The notes under the pieces were generated by a model. It made no database searches, was not told the origin of the DNA, and was given only the letters and a program-made list of their open reading frames with translations. Position numbers and translations under genes: made by a program. From NCBI GenBank assembly GCA_036346405.1, contig CM070562.1:69273482-69337481 (forward strand): a stretch of DNA of 64,000 bases, in the 5' to 3' direction. Position 1 is the first letter of the stretch. The number at the start of each line of letters is the position of its first letter. Shown here piece after piece: positions 10,113 through 21,584 of this stretch. This stretch comes from Phyllostachys edulis. Taxonomy: Eukaryota > Streptophyta > Magnoliopsida > Poales > Poaceae.

Positions 10113-12902
10113 TGTAAGATCGAGGAGGTCGACTAGAGGGGGGGTTGAATAGACTATTTTAAAATCTTTTTAGCTAAAATCGAGTTTTATGCGGAATTGT
10201 AAATTAATTCGGTTTTGCTCAATTAAAACCTAAATCAATTAGTCTTTACTAAGTACACCAACAATAAGACTATTGATAAAGATATCAATCATACAAAGAC
10301 ATGTAAGCAATTTAATTCTAAGAATGTAAATTGCATAAAGTAAAACATAAAAGAACAAAGCACAATGACACAATGATGTTTTACTGTGGTGTTCGGAAAC
10401 TTGCCGGTCTCCCCTAATCCACGTTGAGGTAAACCCAACCAAATTGGACCGGCTCCACAAATTGAGCCAACACCTCCGAGGTAAGTCCAACCACTTGGAT
10501 CAGTTCACAACTCGAACCAACAACTCGATCCACTCGGGGTTACTCTTCCTCCACTTCGGAGATGGCGAGCACCAAACCACTCAAAACCGCCTGGGTCTTC
10601 TCACAATCATCTTTGAGAAGATCAATGGCACAACTCCTCCAAATGATCTATGTGGCGGCAAACACCAAGAGTAACAAATCGGAGACACTCACTTGAACGA
10701 ATCAAGTGTCTAAGCTCAATGGATACACAATCCAATACCTAGTGCGACACATGCACTAGGATTTACCTCTCAACGCTCACTAAGTGCAACACATGAACAA
10801 AAGAGAGTAGAGGGCTTTTTCTTTGCTTAAAGGAATGGGAATGGTACCAGCAACCTTGTCTCCAACCAGCCACAAGGGGTATTTATACCCACACAAGAAA
10901 AACTAGCCGTTGGAACAAACTTCCTGAAAAATCAGGATTTACGGTAGTACCGCCATTGAAACTCGGTACTACCGATTTTCTACTCGACGGTCGAAACAGT
11001 AGCATTTAATGCTCTGAACTAGCCGTTACTCATAAAGTTGTGGTACTACAGCCAACTAGAAATCGGTACTATCGCAGTGCAGTAGTACCGCTCGGCTAGA
11101 ACGGAACTACCATTTTCCAGAGCTCAAGAATTCTCGGAAAACCTTCTTTGAAAAAAAAACGTACTGTCAATTAAAAATAGGTACTACCGCACTCCGGTAG
11201 TACCGCTTAAGAATTTGCGGTCATACCAATTTTCAAGGGAGATCAAAACTCCCAAAAACACTATCTCTGTAATTTACGTACCACTGTCTATATTTCGGTA
11301 CTACCGACCTACGGTAGTATCGCAGTTCAAATGCGGTCGTACCGATTATCAAAGAAGATCAAAACTCTCAAAAACATGTTCTCTAGAAAATATGCACTGG
11401 CAACTAGATTTCGGTACTACCGACATGTGGTAGTACCGCTTGTCACTTTCGGTCATACCGATTTTCAAAACAGATTACACACCTCGCTTCAACTCAATTT
11501 GCAAAACACATTTGCCAATTGATGAGTGATGCAAACAAGGGTTAAAGGCAAGATTCTCAACAAGTTGCAAAACACATTTGCCGACTTTTAGAATCAACAC
11601 CACAAGGAATATGGTACATGGACTTAAAACCATTTACAAAACACATTCGCAAACTAAAGTCAAATGCTACAAGGATTATGCATGAGCCACGACCATTTGC
11701 AAAAACACATTCGCAAATATCGGCAATATGCTAACGAGAGCTAGAGCAAGCATTAAGAGCTATCAACATATGACGAACTCAAGCTACTAGTCAAGACCCT
11801 TCTTAATAGTACGACAACCTATACTAGCAATCCAGTCTTCCAACCAAACACAAAGACCGGTAAAAGACTAGGAACACATCCTTAACCTAGCTAGTCATAC
11901 CTTTGCCTTGCACATTCACATGAAGCTTGATGGCACACATCTTTACTTCAAGTCCGGGTCCTTGACTTGATATGCATCAACCCATGATGCATCCTTCACT
12001 TGACTTCCATCAACACATGATGGTTTTCTTTAATCCAAGTTCTTGACTTGGATATGCATCAACCCATGATACATCCTTCACTTGACTTCCATCAACACAT
12101 GATGGTTTTCTTTACTCCAAGTTCTTGACTTGGATATGCATCAACCCATGATGCATTCTTCACGAGCCTTCCATCAACACATGATGGATCTTCTCTTGAC
12201 TTGATGATCAACTCATGATCATCTTTTCTTTGAGATCTTGATATGCATCAACACATGATGCATCCTCTTCTTGAAACCTGACTTGATGGCATTCAACTCA
12301 TGATATCATCCGAAGTCTCCATCATGATAGAACATAACCTATTTTATCCAACTCATGTAAAATGTTACTCCCATAACGTGATTGTCATTAATTACCACAA
12401 CATATCATTAGCTCACAATGGTGGGTCAAGATACTCCAATCTTTCCCTCTTTAGTAATTGATGACAACCATCACAATTGCAAATAATTGAATATAAACAC
12501 ATATGAGTATATATGAACTACACAAGTGTTATATACTCAATGGATATGTTTCAAAGTAGAGATCATTAATATAAGTGGATAAAGGAATATGGATCAATAA
12601 CAATGAAACCACAAAACATAGAGTGAACTCCCCCTAAATGTGTGTATACACGAATGTGTAATAAAAACATATACACATATTCAAGTTAGACTTTTAGTGG
12701 AGTTCAACCTATATTTTGGATCCGAAGAATGCAACAAGATATAGGAATATGATGTCGAATGCATACCTCTTTGATTTTCACCTTTTCATCCAATTGAGAC
12801 TAAACAATAGGTATAACAATCAAAGTATTAGTATCACAAATAGATTTATCATTAATAACCAAAACACTCTATTAACTCATAATGGTGGGTCTAGATTCTT
12901 CA
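10113..12902 (-). mobile_element. Solo LTR of a Sirevirus (Ty1-copia), minus oriented
   Basis: The left end TGTAAGATCGAGGAGGTCGAC and right end ...ATTCTTCA match the LTR at 21549-42705, which is joined to a primer site and Sirevirus gag. No internal region adjoins this copy, so it is a solo LTR. Flanks are ctcga (10108-10112) and cccga (12903-12907), a possible 5-bp target duplication with one mismatch. A minus-strand TATA-like tataaata is at 10887-10880. It contains dense CGGTAGTACCG-type dyads (about 10930-11470) and an ~82-bp tandem repeat with CATCA...TGATG dyads (about 11960-12320). Confidence 0.8.
11960..12320. repeat. ~82-bp tandem repeat with CATCA...TGATG dyads
   Basis: The phrase cttgactt(g)gatatgcatca recurs at 11961, 12042 and 12124, giving a period near 82 bp. 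Each unit holds two short inverted repeats of the form CATCA-5-TGATG. A shorter version lies in the second LTR copy at about 41370-41560. Confidence 0.7.
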
Positions 12903-13480
12903 CCCGAAGGGCGCGTGGAGGCCACCGGTAGGCCCTCGTGTACCACAAGGCAAAGGCACACATCGACACCCCTCCCTCGAAGGATACCGCGTGTACCTTT
13001 GGAAGAACCGGAGGGCATAGGTAGACAGCCGAGCGCCACACCAAAGAGCGAGGAGGACCCTGGGGCCCCTGCCCGAGGCCACCTCGGGGGCACCAAAGGG
13101 TGTCCGGGGCCCCTCAGCCCGAGAGCACCCTGCATGGTGCGAAGGGAGAGGGGTACCAGTGGACCGCACGCACCGATTGGATGGACCAGGACCAGGAGGA
13201 TCCACCATAGACCACCAGAGGCTACAGGTAGGGGAAGGAAACCCCCCTGCGGCCTCTATAGGCATTGAGTCTTTTTAGGGGTAAATCTGTAATCTCATGC
13301 ACCCCGATCGGAAGGTTATAAATAGTCGTATCTCCCATGTAATCGAAGAAGACTTTTTTCAAGGCAATTAATACACACTAACTTCTCTTGGCACTGGTCC
13401 CCTCTCTCGAGGATCCACTAGTCCCCGTTATTGTGACCGGGGTTCCCTTTTCTTTACTGTTTGGTCCTGTTGCTATGATA
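12903..13480 (+). mobile_element. Retand-type LTR, right part with TATA box
   Basis: GC-rich first half, then TTATAAATAG at 13317-13326 as a probable LTR promoter, about 165 bp before the primer-binding site. The LTR/internal border must lie near 13480. The last bases do not end in a clean CA, consistent with decay. Long mutually overlapping open frames on both strands at 12870-13270 reflect high GC content and are not genes. Confidence 0.65.
13317..13326 (+). promoter_or_regulatory. TATA box of Retand-type LTR
   Basis: TTATAAATAG, placed as expected for the U3/R boundary of the LTR that ends near 13480. Confidence 0.6.
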
Positions 13481-13482
13481 GT

Positions 13483-13500
13483 TGGCGCCGTTCGTGGGGA
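13483..13500 (+). promoter_or_regulatory. Primer-binding site of Retand-type element
   Basis: TGGCGCCGTTCGTGGGGA closely resembles the TGGCGCCGTCTGTGGG-type primer site of plant Tat/Retand (RIRE2-like) Ty3 elements. It fixes the orientation (+) and the 3' border of the 5' LTR. Confidence 0.8.
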
Positions 13501-13689
13501 GCAACAAGACAGTCATGAAGCATGGTCCCGAAGCACTGGTATGGCCCTTTGCAGGAAGAGCACACCTAAGGTCTCCACGATCGAGGTGATAGCGGCGGTC
13601 GCTGTCCCTAGCACCCTGAGGGCCAAGCGCAGTAGGACCCCCGCAGCAGCAGCCGCCACAGCCGAAGCTGCGGAGGAGGAGGCCAATAA
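13501..13689 (+). pseudogene. Retand-type gag, 5' end
   Basis: Begins just after the primer site. The readable part encodes a basic, alanine-rich stretch ending in an acidic EAAEEEA run before it is cut at 13689 by a solo LTR. The frame resumes directly after the duplicated AATAA at 18235. Stop codons occur in the first 60 codons, so it is not functional. Confidence 0.55.
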
Positions 13690-16600
13690 TGTGAGCACCC
13701 GGATTTATTAGGCTCATAATACTTAGTCATCCGATTGACCCTAGTATTATCAACCAAATAAACCCAGTCTCGAGAGATGTATACTTCCCAGAATGCAGTA
13801 TACATACCTCACAACAAAAGAATGTATCAATTCCATACAACACATAGTACATAAGCAACAAACCGAAGTTAATATTAATATGGAATAGCTATTACAAAAG
13901 AGGGCCCTTAGGCCAAATAGCAACAATTCTAAAAAGATAACAATGAAGCAAAAGTGCCATAAAGATGGCTATAACACAAAGCCAATCAAGTGTGCCTTAA
14001 CCCCTAGGCATCTCGACCGACCGCCAAGCTAGTCGTCAAGAAGCCGCAACACATAGCACAAAAGTGAGGCTCTAGGATCTCACCTCTCCCTCTGCAACAA
14101 AAAGCCACAAAAATGCCACAACCACGGGCGATGAGTACATAAAGTACTCCGCAAGACTTACGTGTAAGATAACAGCCTATAACATATGCTACATGCAAGC
14201 TTTATGTAAGTGGAGGTTGTATGTCTCATTTAGCATAAAGCAACATTTATTTGCAATAACATAATAGATTGAAGGCAATTTGGCAAAGCATTTTAATTGT
14301 TGAAATAACAACGTGATAATACATAATAACAACAACATGAACAACCTAGAAGTGACTAACCCATTAGTCACCACAACAATAGCATGAACTCCCGCTCATG
14401 CCAACCAAGTCAAGTTTTAATTAAATGTTGTAGTCTAGTTCTCACGGGCGATCCGGCGTGTCCATAACCTAGGACGAGGCTATTCAATAGTTTTATCCTC
14501 GCAGGTGTACCACTGCATCCACACGCCGATCGCCTTTCCTTTACGCACACTACCAAAGGTGTCTTGCACGGCTAAGTCCTACGAGACATTTCCAATGGAC
14601 AATGCTAATTCGAGTCGCACAACCCACGGGAGAAGGAGACATTAGGCGACCTACCCGAAGCTAATGCTCCTCCCACACCACACACACACATTTTATCTTT
14701 AAAACCACCAACCGAGCGACCCCAATTAACACCCTCCAAAGTACTTAGTCAAGAGGGTCCCATTTCCCCTCGTGTGGTTAGTACGCATAATATGCTCAAG
14801 ACGGAGGCGCAAGTAACTCGGTCCTTAGGGACTTAGGCATACTTCCACAATCCAAAAACCACACCATTCATCCAATATGCCCAAGTCTAAACAATCTTTT
14901 ATTTTCAGATTTTTACTTTACAAATTAACAAAGCACAAGTGCTGGACATAAAGGAGTAATATTTAGATTTGTGTGATCAAGACCATCGACTAAGCCGATG
15001 ATCGCCCATTTCTACCGTTATCTAAGCATTGCTAAGCATTTGAAATCACAACTACTAAGTGATAGGAGTTCATCCACGAACTCCAACCACAGCAAATAAC
15101 CTAGGCTCATGGTAGTAAAGACATGGTATTCCTACAGATTATGCAACTATAGGATCCACTAACCATAATTAAACAAAGTAGCAATGCATACATAGAGTTT
15201 AAACAACATAATAGACTTGCAAATATAGGATGAATCATGGTCAAACTGCTTGCCTGGCTGTTGAGGGTCACTTTGTTGCGGAGGATCGTTCTCGGGATTA
15301 CCACAAATGTCGAACCCTAACGAAAAGGCGATAAAGAGTCGATAAGAATAAAGAAAAAGCAACAAGACCCAACAGCAAAAGTTCTCCGAATGATTTGAAA
15401 TTTTTATAGCAGCAAGGTATTGATTTAACATGAATATAGAAACAAGAATCAATCGATTTGGACTCTTGATGCAATTGATATGATCAAAACAATTCAATTC
15501 GGCCAGAACAATCCAATTTAAATTAAAAAGGGCTACTGTTCATAAAATATTTTCTAGGGGTCTTCTGGACATGAAATTTTTACGGTAGATAGGTAATGAC
15601 ATTCTAAGACTAATGGAAGTGGTTTCAACCCTTTTGGAGTTACATTGCAACTTCTACAATTTTTAAAGACAAGAACTTGAACAAAATTATAATGCATAAT
15701 TATTTCTCCTAGAAACAGTAACATGTTCAAAACTATTTTTTTCTAGCAAGTTCATTAATGGAGGAATCCAACAAACTTGGATTCACTCCAAAATCAGTTA
15801 CAGAGAATTAGTTATGTATTTTACAAGTTACAATGATTTTTAGAGAAACAATTAAAGCCTATGCAAAGTCAAAGTTAATTCTGGACATTATTGCAACTAA
15901 AACATAATTATAACTATTTTTAGATTGAAGTGTAGGTAATAACAGAATTAACAAAGTTGGGTTTAGCTAAAAAGGATTTATATTGAATTTGTTATGCATT
16001 TTTCAATTTAACAGAAATTTTATTGCAATTAATAAAGCTGAGAATGAGTAAAATCTAATTTCATGCTTTTCTGGAGTCATATTAATCTCCTAAAAATTTT
16101 TAGATTAAAGTTGAGATCCTAACTGAATTAACAGAAGTGGAATCATCTAAAAATGAATTAACATGAAAAAGATATGCATTCCTAAAGATTAATACCTTTT
16201 TCAGTTCATAAATAAATCCATCGGAAATTCTAAATCTTGAAATCGACGTGGACGATTGTGGGCCGTCGATCCTGGATCGGACGGTCCAACGACCACGGAA
16301 CAGCGCAGCGCGGCGTGGAAACGATGAACGGGACCGTTGATCTTGGATCCAACGGTCCTCGTTGAATCCACCGCGACGCGTTTGGATTCCGCGACGCGAA
16401 GACGAGGTGGTCGTGGGCGTTGATCTTGAGATGGACGGCTCACGACCACGCCCACACAAATGAACTAAGAATGCCCGGCGAACCTCGACCGCAGATCGCG
16501 AGATGGACGGTTCACGGCGACGAAAGAACAAAACTTCGCGCGATCTAGACCGCAGATTCTCTGAAATGGAAGGCTCGTATTGAGCCACGCCGCTGATCAA

Positions 16601-18229
16601 AATGACGACGAGGCGTCCCAAAAAGCTACCGAGGCGCCACCGCGGCTAGCCGGCGATGCACGCGCTCGTCTCACAGTGCTAAGGGCACCTCTGGTGCACA
16701 TTAGCACGTGGTCACGCTAAAGACCACTCACACCCCGGTGAGGGTCCACAACGGCGGCGCGACGGCGAGGAGCGGCGGCGATGCTACGAAACGATGATAA
16801 GAACATTCAGCTCGCGATGGCTAAACCGGCGGGTGCCCGAAAGCTTCGATGAGCCATAGGGGACTTACCCGAGTGTGGCGGTCTTTGGGAGTGCTCGAGC
16901 CGCTCCCAAGAACGAAGTCCGGCGGCGGCGGCAATGGCGATCCCGAGGAGATGTCATACGAGCCACGAGCAAAGGCGCAACATCAAAATGGGACATAAGG
17001 GACCTCTCGATCTTTCTTTGGAGCAAGGAATCGAAGGAGGTCCACTCACCCGACGCGGAGAAGACAAAGCAAGAGAAGCGGCGAAAATGGGGATCTTCCA
17101 ATTGAGCTCACACTGCACGGTGAATCCAAATTGGATGAGGGCTTAGCTCCAGAGAGAGGTGAGGAGCCGAGAGAGCAAGAAAATGCGAGAAAGAGCCACG
17201 GGTTACCGCTTCACCAAAGCTCAGGCGCGGCAATGGCGGCAATCGGTGACAGGCGAGTGGGGCTCGAACAAGGGCTCTGGTGCTTGCTAGAGCTCTTGGG
17301 TGAGCAAAGGAAGCTAAGGGAGCGAGCACGGTGCTTATAGCAACGGAGGAGAGAGCAGCGGCAGGGAGCCTCGGGTGCTCTCACCGGTCTAGAGAACAAC
17401 GGCGACGGAGCGCTTGGAGCGAGACTTCGGGCGGCGCAGACGAGTGCATTAAATGCGACGCAGAGGCTCCGCTGAACGCCGCCTGACGCGACGCGACAGC
17501 GCCCTACCCACTCCTGCCATGGCGCGGCGCGAGAGAGAGAGAGAGGGTGCGGAGGAGGACGACGACGCGAGCCGCCCGATCTTAATCCGAGGGCTGAGAA
17601 TAGATCGCGGGTGAAGGGTTACGCGATCGTGGGCCACACGATGAGAATCCAACGGTCCCGAGTTGGTGGCCGAGGCGCCGAGCCGAGTGCCGCTAGTGGA
17701 CTCGACCGAGTCGCTTGGCTCAAGTCGGACTCGGTGCGAGCCGGTGGAACAGTACTAACCCAAATGAGTTTGAATTTGGAACTGAGATTTTGTGGATTTA
17801 ATTGAGGTATCAAAACAACTCCAAAATTTATGAAATTTTTACAGGAGCTTTATGACTAACATATTAACCTCCCATAAAATTTCCATAAGAGTTGGTGCAA
17901 TGAATTTTTCTAGGGAAATTCCAGAAGGATGGATAGTGAGGTTTGACCAGGGTTTAACTAGGTTTGACTTGCCTCTAAAATTATTCAAACAATTTCTAAA
18001 AATTGTAAGAAAATTCAGAGGGGTCACAAGGCTTCCTTAGAACTCAGGAAAAATATTTACAAGTGTTGGACAAAAGATTTCTATCCAGGAGGTTTTTGAT
18101 TGGAGTTTAAATTGGGGATTTGATTTCTATTCCCATAATTCTTTTACAAGAATTACAGAAAAGGTTCAAGAACCTAAAGATAAATAAAAAGTTTTAATTT
18201 CCCCTCATTTTCAGAATTGGGATGTTACA
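13690..18229 (-). mobile_element. Solo LTR (4.5 kb) of a Ty3 element, minus oriented
   Basis: TGTGAGCACC at the left and GATGTTACA at the right form TG...CA ends. Read on the minus strand it begins TGTAACATCCCAATTCTG, like the LTR start at 19799. It is flanked by the perfect 5-bp duplication AATAA (13685-13689 and 18230-18234). No primer site, coding region or second LTR is present, so internal sequence was lost by LTR-LTR recombination. Length and the 'cgtgtccataacctaggacgaggctattc'-type central region (split over 14455-14485) resemble Tekay-like LTRs. Open frames at 16100-17810 overlap on both strands and have no recognisable domain. Confidence 0.85.
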
Positions 18230-18234
18230 AATAA

Positions 18235-19660
18235 CTTCACGCACGGAGACACCATCGGGAGCGACACCCGGCCCACCGAGGTGTCCCTACCTGAAAACCA
18301 CCAGACGGGCCCAACTCGGCCCGTGGCTACGAGCGTGACCCGGGAAGCATACGAGGCCCTTCAAAAGGAGTTGGCGGACCTTTGCCAGGAAGTACTAAGC
18401 CTCCGACAGCCGGCAATGGTGGCCCCCACGGCCCCGCCCCAGCTCGCAATCATCGCACAAGGACAGGCCACCAGAGGCAGGACCCCCTCGGCGACGCCAG
18501 CGGTGCCATCAGGACCACTGTTCCAAGGAGACCCGGATTCCTCGTTAAGTGCAGCTCTGGAGGCGGCTCGTTGGTCAACGAGCTTCAAAATGATAGACAT
18601 CAAACCATACGAGGGAAACATGGACCCTTCGGAGTTCCTCCGGGTATACGAGACCGCCATCGAGGCGACTGGGAGAGATGACACCACAAAGGCAAAACAC
18701 ATCACCCTTGCACTCGGGGGGGGGGGGGGTGGCACTGACTTGGTTCTTCACCATCGCCCCCGCCCATCCAGATACGCGTGGGAACAGCTGGGGGACCTCA
18801 TGCCTAACAACTTCCATGGAAACTACGTTGAACCTAAGGACGCGGGGCACCTGTTCGCCATAAAACAAGCCCCGGACGAGTCCCTGCGTAGCTTCTTCAA
18901 AAAGTCCACGGAGGTTAAGTGCTAGGTAAATAGGGTCAATGAAACCACCGTTATCAATGTAGCCACATGCGGACTTCAAAAGGGCCCCCTGTCTGAAAGA
19001 TTGGCCCGTAAGCCTGTCCGCATGGTGATGGAGCTCTTTGACAAAACAGAAGAATATGCCTAGGCTAAGGAAGATAGCAACCGAAGGGACGAGTTCCAAG
19101 CGCCAGCCACCCCAGCGCCGCCACCGTGTGGTCCGCTCGGGAAGGAGGATCCCACGGTCACCACCATAAAGGTGGCTACCAAACCACGGGCCAACGGCTA
19201 CCACCGAAAGGGGCGAGGCATGTACCACGTGGATGACGGATAACCCCCCGAAGGGGGTAGGCGAGGAGGCTGAGGGGGTCGCGGCCGTAGCCGAGGCTGT
19301 GGGCGCAATATGGGCCGCCAATCGGATGCTAGGAGCAACGCTGGAGGCCCCGCACTATTTTGCGATCTCCACGGTGAAGGATCGCATGCAACCAAGGATT
19401 GTCGCACCATCACAGCATTGCACAACTACATGCACCGCGGCCAGCCACCGGCCGGACGCAAAGACGGGCGGAGGCTAGGCTACCAGCTGCCTGCTCCGCC
19501 GCAAAGACCTCGCATAGAGGGGGACCATGGGGAAGCACCCCCAAAGGATCATAAACATCATTACCAAAGGATCTTCGCTCGGCATGACGTCCAAGAGACA
19601 GTGGCGTGCATACGCTCGACAAATACACCATGTCACGACGTACCCTGCCACAAGCCCACC
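18235..19660 (+). pseudogene. Retand-type Ty3 gag polyprotein part (decayed)
   Basis: The frame from 18281 encodes a proline-rich linker, then the retrotransposon Gag core: KPYEGNMDPSEFLRVYETAI is the typical start, followed by YAWEQLGDL...NNFHGNY and FAIKQAPDESLRSFFKK. A run of 13 G (18717-18729) alters the frame in the middle of the core. A stop at 18923 ends the longest frame, after which the tail (LSERLARKPVRMVMELF) continues. A CDLHGEGSHATKDC knuckle of CX3HX4HX4C form lies at about 19358-19400. Several stops make it non-functional. The capsid-type protein would package element RNA. Confidence 0.8.
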
Positions 19661-19798
19661 TCGCTACTTTGAGATAACGATCACCTTCGAACCCGAGGAT
19701 GGCCCGAGGCCTGTACTTCCGCCATTTGGACCCCCTCGTCATCTCTGCAAGCATAACAGATTTCGAGGTTAAACGTGTCCTCGTGGACAGAGGAAGCT
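19661..19798 (+). pseudogene. Retand-type protease, N-terminal stub
   Basis: After Gag the sequence encodes EITITFEPEDGPRPV and, after a frame change, SITDFEVKRVLVDRGS, the entry to an aspartic protease active site (usually D-G/S-G; here DRG). It is cut at 19798 by an LTR start. Protease remainder, RT and RNase H of this element are absent from the window. Confidence 0.6.
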
Positions 19799-20695
19799 TG
19801 TAACATCCCAATTTCTGGGCTTTCTGAAGATTTTCGAAAATAAAAAAAAATAACAATTCGGTTTTGTTGAATTGCACAAACTTAACTTGGAGATTTTGGA
19901 AAATTGGAAGCGATTTAATATGAATTAATCACTCTTCAATTAATTCGAGTTTGGTTTATTTTGAGTTTGCTGGAGTTCTCTGTGTTTGAAAATCCCTTGT
20001 CTCTGTTCGTTCCGTTTTCTCCTTGGCCCAGCTCTTCTCCCTTTTGGTTTGGACCTCCCCCTCTGTCTAGATCTCCCTCTCGTCTGGACCTTCCTCTCAG
20101 TCCAAGACCTTTGGGTGGTCCTAGGAGACCTCCGGGTGGTCCTGGGAGACCTTTGGGTGGTCTTGGAAACCGATCATGACCACCTCTTTGGTCACGACCT
20201 CCCTTTTAGTTGGACCACCCTCCCGAGTTTTGACTAGCCCCACCTGTCAGCCCTGCTCACCTTCTTCTTCCTCCCGTCACATCACTACTGACGCAAAACT
20301 CTTCGCGCATTAAATGTCGTTGTGTCGCATTAAATGATGTCGCTTCTGCAGTACCCGTTTCCCCCTCTTGTCTCCTCCCCTACCTGCCCCCATCTCCTCC
20401 CTCACCTACCCTTGAACGCGTGCGCCTCTGAGTCTCTCAGTGACTCTCCCCGTCTCCCCTGGCTATAAAAGCCCGAGCAGCCCTCTTTCATCTCCTTTTC
20501 CTCACCCAACTCTCTTTCTCTCTCCCAAGTTTCGCCGTGCTTCGAGTTTCGCCACCGCCGACTGAAGCCTGCGCCGTCGCCAAAGAGTCCGCTGGAGCCT
20601 GCCGTCTTCAACCACCTCACCGCCGAAGAATTTGTCGGAGCACCCGCGCTGTTCGCCGTCCTCCCCCTCCTCCTTCTCTCCCTCTTTCTCTCTTC
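19799..20695 (+). mobile_element. LTR-like 5' part of a chromovirus
   Basis: Begins TGTAACATCCCAATTTCTGG directly at the broken Retand protease, the same start type as the solo LTR at 13690-18229. An AT-rich first part is followed by three ~21-bp units of gacctttgggtggtcctggg (20101-20168) and a TATA box ctataaaa at 20463-20470 with a pyrimidine-rich leader behind it. No primer-binding site follows; gag begins almost at once. The right border is therefore approximate and the unit looks internally deleted. Confidence 0.6.
20463..20470 (+). promoter_or_regulatory. TATA box in chromovirus LTR
   Basis: CTATAAAA in the context ggctataaaagcccgagc, a near-consensus plant TATA box, followed by a pyrimidine-rich leader. 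Confidence 0.6.
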
Positions 20696-20699
20696 CCTG

Positions 20700-21214
20700 G
20701 TGAGTTTCTCCGTGCCCTATTCTCTTCCTTTCTCTTATGACTCCTCCGAGCCATTGGACGCAGATGACTGGTTGCGCTCTACCGACAAGAAGCTCGCCAT
20801 CACCCGGTGCGATGATCATGAAAAAGTCCTGTATGCTGCACACCAGCTGGAAGGCACCGTCGCGGAATGGTGGGAGAATTATTGTGCCGCCCATGCAGAC
20901 CACCAGAAAATCACTTGGGATGAATTTTCAGAAGCTTTTCGCCACTCCCATATTCCTGATGGAAAGATAGAAATGAAGAAGAACGAGTTCCGTGAGCTGC
21001 GCCAAGGAAACATGTCAGTAAGTGAATACCTCGACAAATTCACTCAACTCTCGCGTTATGCTCAAGAGGACGTTGCCACAGATGATGCATGTCAGAAGCG
21101 TTTTAAGCGGGGACTCAACCCTAGCTTGAAGGTCCAAGTCGTTGGCAACGACTATGCAGATTTTCAGCACCTAGTAAACAAGGTCATGCTCATAGAAGAT
21201 TCCCATCGACATCT
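20700..21214 (+). pseudogene. Chromovirus gag, truncated
   Basis: About 170 codons open without a stop. The sequence follows the Tekay-like Gag order: EPLDADDWLRSTDKKL, VLYAAHQLEGTVAEWW, ITWDEFSEAFRHSHIP, FRELRQGNMSVSEYLDKF, then FKRGLNPSLKVQVVGNDYADF and VNKVMLIEDSHRH. The zinc knuckle and everything downstream are missing: near 21214 the sequence switches to antisense Sirevirus gag, so the last ~20 codons of the open frame (to 21275) are foreign. It is the best preserved gag here, but it is a fragment. Confidence 0.85.
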
Positions 21215-21530
21215 CATGAGCGTTCTTGAGATTGCATATGGTGTCGAACACCTCTACACTCAAAGCACTAAATAAAGCGTTAATTGCTTCAGCGTCGAGA
21301 TGTAAGCATTTCTCTTCCTCATTTATAGGAGCAAGAGGATCCAATTGAGGAGAAAAGTCCACATCTACAATCTGCCAAATTTTAGGACTCATGGCCTTAA
21401 AATAACAAGACATGCAGATTTTTCAAATATCATAATTTGTGTCATCAAATAGAGGTATCTCACCAAGGTGTACTATATCACTAGTTGCCATCCTTTACTC
21501 TCTAGACGGTTAAGTCTAATAAATGAGAGA
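21215..21530 (-). pseudogene. Sirevirus (Ty1-copia) gag N-terminus, minus strand
   Basis: Translated on the minus strand from about 21413 down it gives MSCYFKAMSPKIWQIVDV, then a CLHLDAEAINALFSALS block and FDTICNLKNAHE, the order found at the start of Sirevirus Gag proteins. Further upstream (21414-21530) the region near the start codon is decayed. It lies directly behind the primer site at 21546-21531, so it is the internal 5' end of the element whose 5' LTR is at 21549-42705. It is truncated at about 21215 by the chromovirus gag fragment. Confidence 0.75.
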
Positions 21531-21546
21531 CCAGGCTCTGATACCA
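21531..21546 (-). promoter_or_regulatory. Primer-binding site of minus-strand Sirevirus
   Basis: On the minus strand TGGTATCAGAGCCTGG, complementary to the 3' end of initiator methionine tRNA, two bases from the LTR end CTTACA. It proves that the sequence to the right is a 5' LTR of a minus-strand element. Confidence 0.9.
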
Positions 21547-21576
21547 CTTGTAAGATCGAGGAGGCCGACTAGAGGG

Positions 21577-21584
21577 GGGTGAAT
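21577..21584. repeat. 8-bp target duplication GGGTGAAT (left; right copy 22100-22107)
   Basis: GGGTGAAT flanks the MITE on both sides. In the uninterrupted related LTR at 10113 the site reads gggggttgaatag, consistent with an empty site. Confidence 0.8.

Noticed and set aside
12872..13268. Overlapping 121-128 codon frames on both strands
   Set aside because: GC-rich part of the Retand LTR upstream of its TATA box; no homology or start context supports a gene.
16100..17810. Cluster of open frames of 60-173 codons as a host gene
   Set aside because: They lie wholly inside a solo LTR bounded by an exact target duplication and overlap on both strands.
18575..19321. 248-codon minus-strand open frame
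   Set aside because: It lies opposite the Retand gag core and contains reverse-complement shadows of its motifs; no independent evidence for a gene.
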